Position numbers and translations under genes: made by a program. A stretch of 64,000 nt of DNA from Cylindrotheca closterium (Eukaryota > Bacillariophyta > Bacillariophyceae > Bacillariales > Bacillariaceae), in assembly GCA_933822405.4 (NCBI GenBank), contig CAKOGP040001112.1, forward strand, positions 929,647 through 993,646. Reading direction: 5' to 3'. Below the pieces are notes generated by a model. The model searched no databases. It saw nothing but the letters and a program-made list of their open reading frames with translations, and had not been told where the DNA came from. The first letter of the stretch is position 1. Every line of letters begins with the position of its first letter. Shown here in pieces: positions 10,468 through 18,697 of this stretch.

Positions 10468-11031
10468 TTAATTTCTCTTTTGAAAACTGTTATCTGGAAT
10501 CCGTTCAGCATCCTTTAGATGCCGTTCATAGATATAGTTCAACTCTTCTTCCTCTGTCATGTTCTTGGTTGCTATAGCCTCTGGATCAGTCTTGCTCGGT
10601 CTATTTTCAATTCCCAGCCAATCTTCAAACGATTGCCGGTTCTGCTCACCCCAAGCCCTAGTATCATTCACTAATGCATCAAAGGATCGATACCCACTCG
10701 CATAAAAACCTGCAACAGCCACTACTCCAAAGGTACCGACTGTTCCAATAGTGGCTATTCGTAGTGCCCTTGACGCTGCTTGGAATCCCATTTCTCGTCG
10801 GCCCGCCAGTTTTTCTGCATCTACTTTTTTGAGATCTACCAACTTTTGAAGTTTCTTGGTGGGTTTCTTGTATCCGAAAAAGGCTCCTGCAACAACGGTA
10901 CAACCCGAGATGCCCAGAATATTCCATGGATTTTGCAAGAATGGATGTTGGGTCCACCAAAGAAAGGAATCTTCGACGTTCCATTCTTCTATGTTCTTTG
11001 CAATTTTATTCGCATCATCGTTATCTGACAT
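10468..11031 (-). CDS. Small two-helix membrane protein, possibly TMEM242-like
   Basis: 187 residues from the ATG at 11031 (the frame continues upstream only to a GTG). Two hydrophobic helices are visible, near residues 38-60 (NILGISGCTVVAGAFFGYKK) and 92-114 (IATIGTVGTFGVVAVAGFYASGY), separated by a basic Lys-rich loop with the order KK, then ARR/GRR, then ALR. This layout resembles TMEM242, a mitochondrial inner-membrane protein that helps assemble ATP synthase and complex I. The C-terminus is hydrophilic, with a DWLGI segment and an acidic stretch. The likeness is in topology plus a few residues, so the name is a suggestion. It is divergent from the helicase-associated-domain gene. Confidence 0.55.
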   Translation of the reverse strand: MSDNDDANKIAKNIEEWNVEDSFLWWTQHPFLQNPWNILGISGCTVVAGAFFGYKKPTKKLQKLVDLKKVDAEKLAGRREMGFQAASRALRIATIGTVGTFGVVAVAGFYASGYRSFDALVNDTRAWGEQNRQSFEDWLGIENRPSKTDPEAIATKNMTEEEELNYIYERHLKDAERIPDNSFQKRN

Positions 11032-11426
11032 TACGTCGCTCGCCACTGGATGTTGAGAGGTTGGAAAAGATTGAGGGTTGTGCCTGTGGACCCTGTAGTG
11101 TATCGTATTATCGTATGGTGTCGTTTTCCTTTGCCGTTGATATTTCGACTCACGTGACTAGAAATATTCGACTCGTTTGAATAGATGATCCCTTGGAGTT
11201 TTTGAGGGTGAATTTTTCGACCGGGCTGCCGGCATGAGAATTGTTTCTACGAAGACTGCAGTACTGCGGCACGCTCCATGGCAATGCAACTCAGCAGATC
11301 AGTTCGAAGGAGAGCACCTTTTCGCAAAGAGCTAATGTTGAACGAGTGAGGCTCCCATCACTCTCGAAACTAAAACCATTCTTGCAACAATCTTGTAAAG
11401 GTATCTAGCGGCATTGTGGTAGCAAA
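11032..11426. other. Divergent intergenic region
   Basis: About 395 bases between divergent starts. Contains TATCGTATTATCGTAT near 11099 and CTGCAGTACTGC near 11257; no coding frame or RNA gene is supported. Confidence 0.5.
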
Positions 11427-12823
11427 ATGGCCACCAATCCCGAGAATCAAGGACACATGATGGGAGCTCCCCAAATGGCTCCACATGACCTTGGTGTGGA
11501 CCAGATTCCGCCCCATCAACACGGCCTGGCTTCTCCTCATCCATCTGATGTGACAGCTACATCAGCATTGGGGTTTCCAGATCCCATGACGCGGGTAGTT
11601 CAGCCGGTTCCACAAGGTCAAGTGCTTCCTCCACCAATGGTGGGAGCACCACAGATTCCACAGGGAGAACCACCGGCACAAGTGGTGACTGAAGACTCTC
11701 TCAAACGCTCCGCTCCTTCTAATAATAATGCTCGAAAGCCGCCTCCCAAAAAGCCACGACGAGACTCCAGGGAGGGGCGAATGTCATGGAATGACAGTTT
11801 GTTTGAACTGCTCAAGTTCAAGGCCGAGCATGGCCACACGGACGTTCCTGAAGATCACCCAATCTACTTTTGGGTCTACACGCAACGAAAGAACAAGCGC
11901 CAAAAGGAGTGGAGACAACAGCACAATAAAACTGAGAATCCAGGAACACGCAAGCTGACAGATGATCATATCAAGGTGTTGAATACTATTGATTTTTGCT
12001 GGGACCCCTACAAAAAGTCCATTGCCGAAAGATGGAAGCAACGCTTCGACGAACTCGTTACCTTCAAGAACCAGCATGGACATACTAATGTACCTCAGAA
12101 GAGTAATGCTCGCGGCTTGTCCAGTTGGGTCAAAGTCCAACGTATGAATTACACACATGCCCAAAAACAAAAGCAGGTGCGACATGCTGGTAGTCCTAGT
12201 TGTGTTGCGACTCACTCATTTGGTGTTATTCGTGATGCTCACCAAACTCCATTTCTTGTTTCAGGGTGAAAAGCTCGCTAGTGAGCACTGCGTAGCGCTG
12301 TCTCAAGATCGTATTGACATGCTCGATTCGATTGGGTTTGAATGGAGAGTAAAGAAAGTGGCCCAAGGATGTGAGTGTATTTTGTTTGTAGCAAGAAGTG
12401 CAGTGTTCTTGCAATCATTATCGACTAACACTGTTTTTTTTTGTAGGGGATGCTCGATTCAACCAGCTTCTCGAGTACAAAGGTATTAATGGTGATACCC
12501 TTGTTCCTTTCAACTATGTCAATGAGCATGGCCGCCTTGGCCGTTGGGTCAATAAGCAACGACACGAAAAGACCCTCAAGCTTCGTGGTGAAAAATCACA
12601 GCTCACAGACGAGCGCGAGCACCGACTCAATGAGATTGGTTTCCGTTGGGTAGCTCCTGGATTTCAGAAGAAGACCGTCAAGGAATGGGCCAACCCACAC
12701 GATGGGATTCCTGAGGCACATGCAGACCATGATGTTATGGTACCACCACCACACAACCCAGCTCCAGTTGGATTGCCCCATGCGCCTCATCACATGCATC
12801 ATGATTCACAAGAACAAGTCTAA
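11427..12823 (+). CDS. Helicase-associated (HA) domain protein with three repeats
   Basis: Exons 11427-12176, 12265-12370 and 12447-12823 join in phase to 410 residues. The N-terminal ~100 residues are Pro/His/Gln-rich with a basic KKPRR stretch that could be a nuclear signal. Three helicase-associated domains follow (about 119-193, 201-282 and 286-360). Each has W-x-x-x/R-F-x-x-L near the start, then G-H/D-T-x-V-P, a W-V-x-x-Q-R segment and a closing L-x-x-I-G/D-F-x-W. HA domains are about 65-residue helical units first seen beside bacterial helicases and are greatly expanded, without the helicase, in diatoms; a DNA-binding role like that of Myb/SANT is assumed but little tested. A third exon begins mid-Trp (T+GG), confirming the splice. 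The tail is His/Pro-rich. Confidence 0.88.
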
Positions 12824-14648
12824 GTACTGTACCATAGTCTAGTTTATTTTTCTAGTTTTCAAAATACCATTCGAACATCGTGATTTTAAGAATCAAAACG
12901 TTTTTGATCAACCCGATACGTCCGTTCGTGTACGAGCACCGCCCAAAAAATTGATTGGCGTTGCAACCATGGGAAACTCAACACAACAAAAACAACCTGT
13001 AAATATGGATGTCTCTCCATGATGAATCCGCCATGAAGACTTGCACAGAAAGTACGTTTTAGCTTGTTGTCAGGAACACTTATCGTTCTGCCAAGCATCC
13101 TGTGTATCCCTTGGTTTGGGCAATCAATCAAGCGGACTTTTTCACAATTTTCGGGTGCCATACGAATACAGTGGGGTTCGTTAGCTCTGATTTGATTTCC
13201 CATTTGTCAAGAGCTAGTAGGCCCTGCACATATATTTCAAACACATTGTATGATGCATTTTATATATGACCACGGTCTCATCGCACGGATTCATTTCTTG
13301 TCATCATTTTAAGACTACCTATTAAAGTTTTGTGGAAGTGGCCGCACGTGATGAATGAATGAATGAATAGGTCCACTCTCGCAGTCCCCCTGCCCTGATA
13401 ACGTCATGGGACAATATCACATGTAAGTTTTCACATTCGGTCCCAAATCCACGCATCCTTATTCGGTCATGTGCCGCTCCCTTCTTGGGAATTCTACGTA
13501 CATGACCTTCATGCGGATGCAAGAATGATTAAATGAGTATTAGCGGCATGGCCAACGACTTTTCAGTCTATATGGGGGTCTTGGGTGGTGCTGGTAGCCA
13601 CTTCAGTTTTTGAAGTGGTTGCCATCAAGGCAACGCCCTTGACTCTTCCCACGGTCAATTCGTCAGTCCTCGCCTTGACATTTTTTGAGATCTGAATGCT
13701 TCTGTTTACGTGGAAATATTGAATCTCACACATTGTTTTACTGGCATTCTAGGGTCCTTGCGATGGTTCTACCATCGGAATTGGTTGCGTTAGGATCCAT
13801 GAAAAGGTTCTGCCCCTTCGGGATCCCTTTGTCAACCAGCCAACATACCTCCAACAAGTTGTTTGTAAATCAATCGCCACCTTCAAAAAATATTGTTTGC
13901 ATGATGTTTCAAAATTACTCAATGGCCATGCAAGAACAGCATCATTTATGATCAAGGCTTTGTTCTGATGTCATTTGGCGTCAGATTGATTCATCCATTC
14001 ATTCATTCGGTGGCACGAATCGGTCCTCTGTCAATCCACAAGAAAGAGCATTCAGCATTGAATGTTCTAAAAGAAGAACTAATCGTCCCTAACTGAAGCT
14101 GTGAGAAAAAACGGTATCAATGGAAGAGTTAGGTTTCCCGATTGGATCTTTCTGTTCCGATTTCCCTTCTCTTGTAACAACAAAGAGACTACATGGAGTT
14201 TACTTGCAGCAAGAAGGTTTCGCCTCGGAATCAATTTTGGTCGAAAAATTCGTCACTGTACCACCAACTTGGCGTCAGTATTATTCCAAGTACGAACGTA
14301 TTTGTCACTGGCCAGCTAGCTGTGGAAGATAAATAGGAAGATAAATAGTCTAAAAACTAGTATTAAATGAACACAATTAATGTTTCCGTGGCCGTGATCG
14401 AAACCAAACTGACAGAGTTGAACCTCCCATCCCAACTTCAACCAGAATCGAAGTTGCAGCTATCAGCAGATCCAAAAGGCCAAATCTGTAATCTTGCAAA
14501 CAACAAAGCAGCAAGCAAAAGTTTCTTCAACAGCAATCCGTTTCGTTGCTGACTCTCTCCATTTAATATCACTGCATATCTTGGAAACCAATCTGAACCA
14601 AGAGAGACCAACCGCAACCTTCCTTTCTCATATCTTTGAACTTCTACC
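12824..14648. other. Gene-poor 1.8 kb interval
   Basis: The longest stretch without a supported gene. It holds a GAAT microsatellite (13350-13369) and several short frames with no recognisable domain. One 70-codon frame at 14120-14332 (ATG to TAA) has coding-like composition but no match I recognise. No terminal repeats, integrase-like or reverse-transcriptase-like residues were seen. Confidence 0.5.
13350..13369. repeat. GAAT/TGAA tetranucleotide microsatellite
   Basis: Short run of about four and a half TGAA units, seen directly. Confidence 0.8.
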
Positions 14649-15632
14649 ATGAACCGCAGTGCCCATCAATTGGCGGAATTCGCTTTGCTGTTCCTATCCA
14701 CAGATCCTAATGATTGGGATTTTCCTTCAAGCCAAGCAAGGGCCTCCGCCTTGTTACCTACAACCCTTCCAGACAATCACGTTCTCTGCTCCGTGTCATC
14801 CTTCGGCTTGGAGAAGCGAAAACATCATTCTGGCACGCTATCCAAAGAATCACTGGCTGTTGACATAGCCACAAGTTTCGATGATGAGCTACAATTTGCG
14901 ACATCGGATATGCAAGCGCTAGGGCCAACCATTACACGCAATATCTTGCAGTCTTTCATGACATTGGTCGACTCTCGTGTCAGATCCACGGTTCAAGCCT
15001 TGTACAAACATGCACAGCACGACTCATCCCAAAGACTAATGCAGATATTACAAACGCTCTCTACAATGTCCGACAGCATTGTGACTCCTACAAAGGCCAG
15101 TAGTAGGACTCAAGTCGTTGAAGGTGGCATCTGCCCGAGAGGGGGGGAGATTAGTGCTCCAGTTCTCATGGAAACCATTATTGAAGTTGAAATTATGGGG
15201 GAGCAGCTTTCTGTTGTGCTGGAAGCCGCAGGAACAATTATAGCGATGATCGAACCGTTTCCTTCAGCAAAGATTGTTCGGGCAAAGGTTGCTTTCGATA
15301 CCTCGTCCTTCCTGAAGACACTAATGGCAAACGCAAGAGACTGCGTCAAGTACGCAACCAAGAGACTTTTTGAGGTCTTCCTTTCACCATCTAATAACAT
15401 TCAAGATACACAAGCCATGGATTCTCGATCGATGCTCAATGGCAACAAAAAGAGATCTAGAAGAACCTGTAAATTAGAGAAGAAAGGCAGCTTGCCTCGC
15501 CTTTCTCCTGCATTCAGAACCATGAGAGCCCGTGAACCAAGACTACAGAGCAAGTTGCAAAGCAGTTATTTGAATGGAAAGAGTCTAAGCGGGGTCGATC
15601 TCTTGAAAATGGCAGCGGAATGCCTGGCTTAG
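14649..15632 (+). CDS. Hypothetical protein
   Basis: Uninterrupted 327-residue frame with a well-placed ATG (C at -1, A at -3 in TACCATGA). I recognise no domain. The middle (~80-260) looks alpha-helical with regularly spaced hydrophobics (ITRNILQSFMTLVDSR, LMQILQTLSTMSDS, FLKTLMANARDCVKYATKRL). The C-terminus is strongly basic (KKRSRR, KLEKKGS). Its N-terminal EFALLFLSTDPNDWDF is hydrophobic but short for a signal peptide. Codon usage is like its neighbours. It could be a member of a lineage-specific family; function unknown. Confidence 0.6.
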   Translation: MNRSAHQLAEFALLFLSTDPNDWDFPSSQARASALLPTTLPDNHVLCSVSSFGLEKRKHHSGTLSKESLAVDIATSFDDELQFATSDMQALGPTITRNILQSFMTLVDSRVRSTVQALYKHAQHDSSQRLMQILQTLSTMSDSIVTPTKASSRTQVVEGGICPRGGEISAPVLMETIIEVEIMGEQLSVVLEAAGTIIAMIEPFPSAKIVRAKVAFDTSSFLKTLMANARDCVKYATKRLFEVFLSPSNNIQDTQAMDSRSMLNGNKKRSRRTCKLEKKGSLPRLSPAFRTMRAREPRLQSKLQSSYLNGKSLSGVDLLKMAAECLA

Positions 15633-15789
15633 CTGTTTCTAGTCTCTGCTGCTTATATTTTATTCATGTTAGGTTTTCATATTTTTTCCGTCTCCTCTGC
15701 TCCAATTGTATTGTCGTGTTTTTCAGCGGCAACGGCATCTTTTCTGCAACATTTTCTTTCAAGCGTTGCAATCTGTATTATTCATGTAT

Positions 15790-16536
15790 TCAAATTTGTC
15801 TCCCATCTCCTTCAAACACAACGGGAGCCATTGGTGCAGCACGGTCGAAGAATGGCGAGTTGATGTAGACTTCCCAACCTACCAACAAGAAAATGCCAGC
15901 CCATGCTCCAGCTTCAAGGATCTTGAGACCGCTGATGTTTCCTTTTTCGTCCTGAATGAAAGGGATTTCAAACTTAGTTGCTTGCTGCTCTGCCTCTAGC
16001 CTGGCGATGGCCGCTGCCTTTCGTTGTTCCCGTCGTTCAGCTTTACTCCCAGGCGCAGCCGGTTCGGAGTTGGTGGAGGGTGCAGCAAAGTCGACAAAGT
16101 CCGGTATGGTATCGTCTTCCACTTCTTTATCAAACACAAATTTGGATTCCAATTTACGATCCGCAATCAAGGCTTCTATGGAGGCTGTAGGTGCAGAAGC
16201 ATCACCCATCATGTTGTCGGTAATTTCATCAAAGTTAAGCTCGGTGGTTTCAGTTGGCTTCTTGGCGGCAGGCTTGACGGGTTGATCCTCGTCTCCCAAA
16301 TCAAATTCTGGTAAGGCACCATCGTCTTCGTCCAGTTCGAAATCAGGGAGATCTTCTGAAGGCTTGGGTGCCTTCCGTTTTCTCCTTGACTTTTTGGCTG
16401 ACAATGAAGAGGTGCCGATAGTGGGTGAATTGGGAATGGTAATTCCCCGCGATGGTACAAGCGTAAAGGCTTTCGATAAAAGGCTGGTAGCCAGTGTAGC
16501 GCAAAGCAGATACTGAAAGGTTGTGGAAGACTTCAT
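15790..16536 (-). CDS. Plastid-targeted single-pass membrane protein, unknown function
   Basis: 248 residues from the ATG at 16536; the frame extends upstream to another ATG at 16623 but the shorter start gives a clean signal peptide (MKSSTTFQYLLCATLATSLLSKAFTLVPSRG). The SKA-F context fits diatom plastid import. The mature part has a Lys/Arg cluster, then a long Asp/Glu/Ala/Pro-rich disordered region, then a charged helix with repeated Arg/Ala/Glu, and finally a conserved-looking C-terminus: IPFIQDEKGNISGLKILEAG followed by one transmembrane helix (AWAGIFLLVGWEVYINS). The C-terminal helix next to a compact beta-like stretch suggests a thylakoid or inner-envelope protein exposing its N-terminus to the stroma. 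I do not recognise a named family. Confidence 0.65.
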   Translation of the reverse strand: MKSSTTFQYLLCATLATSLLSKAFTLVPSRGITIPNSPTIGTSSLSAKKSRRKRKAPKPSEDLPDFELDEDDGALPEFDLGDEDQPVKPAAKKPTETTELNFDEITDNMMGDASAPTASIEALIADRKLESKFVFDKEVEDDTIPDFVDFAAPSTNSEPAAPGSKAERREQRKAAAIARLEAEQQATKFEIPFIQDEKGNISGLKILEAGAWAGIFLLVGWEVYINSPFFDRAAPMAPVVFEGDGRQI

Positions 16537-16624
16537 GGTGTATGGAGTTGACTCTTGACAACCCCCTTCGAATGGTGCATGTGATGCATACAGTATTGAG
16601 TTCTTGGATACAGTACGATACATG

Positions 16625-16643
16625 TGACGTAATCAATGAGTCA
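16625..16643. promoter_or_regulatory. Clustered CRE-like (TGACGTAA) and TGAGTCA bZIP-type sites
   Basis: TGACGTAA at 16625-16632 and TGAGTCA at 16637-16643 lie side by side in the divergent promoter of the plastid membrane protein gene and the RagC-like gene. Both are classic bZIP targets in eukaryotes; in diatoms TGACGT elements mediate CO2/cAMP control of some plastid genes. Presence is seen; function is inferred. Confidence 0.35.
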
Positions 16644-16804
16644 ATGATGGTCACACGTCGGCGGCCAGACACCCCCAAAGAATGTCCATTTTGGGGGATT
16701 GAAGCCAAAACTGCAGATCAGATCTGAATATGTACCAGTACAGCGGTCAATGGATCCAATCGTCAATAACTGTACAGTACCAGGTACCTCCCTTGATCAA
16801 CAAC

Positions 16805-18058
16805 ATGCAGTCTGACGAATATGGAGGCTACGTCGATTCCTATGACTTTGTAGGCACTGGAGATGCCCATGACGACGAAGGAATGCTGTTGGTACCCGGA
16901 CAACCGGGTCGACCAACCGATGCTAACTTTGATGATCCAAAGGTTGCCAGCATGCCCAAGATTTTGTTGATGGGCCCTAGAAGAGGAGGAAAGACAAGTA
17001 TTCAGGTGAGTGAAATCTATCGATAGCGTCTGTGTGATCACACAGAATTAATGGTGTTCTAACGAGCCCATGGTCACATCCACCATCCATCCAATATTGA
17101 AATCCATTCATGATATCCAATCTTTATTTTCTTCCTTTGATAGCGTGTCATCTTTCAAAAAATGTCACCACATGAAACGTTGTTTCGATTAGAAGCTACT
17201 CAGTCTCTAGAACGTGCCATTGTGGATCATACACCACTATGTCGCTTTACAGTTTGGGACTTTCCTGGTGATTTTTACGAAGGAGATGAGACTGTGTTTG
17301 GAGGTGCTGCCTCTTTGATTTTTGTTGTGGACGCCCAAGATGAACCTTACGACCATGTGCTACAAAGTTTTACTGACGCAGTCACGAAAGCGATTCAACT
17401 GAATCCGAATATTGTGATTGAGGTATTCATCAACAAGGTCGATGGAGAACTCTTTCTGAGTGACGAAAGCAAATACGATTGTAGACGGGATGTCTACACG
17501 CAAGTAAACTATGAATTGGAGGATGCTGGAATCAGTCCAGACAACATAAACATCCGATATCACTTGACCAGTATCTATGATCATACAATATACGAAGGTC
17601 TGTCGAGAGTCGTCCAACGACTAATTCCTCAATTGCCAACTTTGGAGAGCTTGCTGAATGTGTTAGTCAGTCAGTGTTCCATGGAAAAGGCATATTTGTT
17701 TGATGTTGTTTCCAAGCTATTCATCAGTACGGATCCTGGACCAGTGGATATGCAGAGTGTGGAATTATGTTCCGACATGATTGATGTTGTCTTGGATGTG
17801 AGTGGAATCTACGGTCTTGGTCCTTCCCAACTGGAGCTGGGTCATGCAGCAGCAGCAGCCGAATCCAATTCTGTGGAAGGTGCAGATCCCAATTCTACTT
17901 CCGAAAATAAGGATGGCTTTGACGTTCCCGATGAATTGGTGGGTACTCTGATTAGTCAAGCACCAGCAGAGGATTTGGAAGAAGAAATGGTAGACCCTGA
18001 TTCGGCGTATGATAGTGAGAGTGCCAGTGTCATTCGGCTGAGCAATGGAATGGTATGA
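16805..18058 (+). CDS. RagC: RagC/D (Gtr2-type) small GTPase, two exons
   Basis: Exons 16805-17005 and 17144-18058 join in phase to 371 residues; an in-frame ATG at 16730 would add 25 residues. The P-loop is KILLMGPRRGGKTSIQ, interrupted by the intron directly after it, followed by RVIFQKMSPHETLF, the RagC/D hallmark of the switch I region. The G3 segment is VWDFPGD, as in RagC/D where the usual catalytic Gln is absent. VFINKVDG fits the G4 motif. The C-terminal half (LTSIYDHTIYEGLSRVVQRLIPQLPTLE, then SKAYLFDVVSKLFIS-like residues) is the roadblock domain that pairs with RagA/B. Rag heterodimers carry amino-acid signals to TORC1 on lysosome or vacuole membranes. Insertions rich in Ala, Asn and acidic residues at the C-terminus are unusual. 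Assignment is strong. Confidence 0.9.
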
Positions 18059-18697
18059 AACGCACTGATTGATTGAGATGGAAATTGCATTTGCCTTGTC
18101 TTACAAAGTCTTGTACGCGGTATCTTGTAGGTTCTATATTTGAAAGAAGTAGATACAATGCTTGCGCTGGTTTGCATAACACGATCTGAAAACTTTCGAA
18201 AAAAGAGCTTGATCAACTACAACATTGGTTGTTTGAAAAAAGCCCTACGGGCACTTGTGGATAACGAGTCATTGTAATAAGGTACTTGTAGGATCTACTA
18301 CCGGGAAGCATTCAACACACTTTACTAACTTGGTCCAAGCTCGTTGGAAGACTTCAAATAACTTCCTTCACCTATTATAACGACTGACGAGTAAGAGGAA
18401 AAATCAAAATCGTCACACATTTCGCCGGCCTGTGTGGTATACATAAGGAGCCCGGACCGTTGTGTTTATTGTGTTTGTAATTGGAGGTTTAAATGTCGCA
18501 TTCGTCCTGCCACTCCGACCTTTTAAATTTTTGGCCTTCAATTTTTTGTTCCATTTCGTTTTCCGGCCACTTGCAATACTTCCGTCTGAGCCTTTTGGGG
18601 TTTTGGTGTGGAATAGAGGTTGCAATCTTTCGCTTGACAGTAGCCAAGCGGTGACACAGGTGCTTGAATCAGAAACAACATAACGGCAAATTGAAGA
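18059..18697. other. Intergenic, no supported gene
   Basis: About 640 bases between two plus-strand genes; T-rich and pyrimidine-rich near 18510-18560, with no frame showing a domain or splice structure. Confidence 0.5.
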
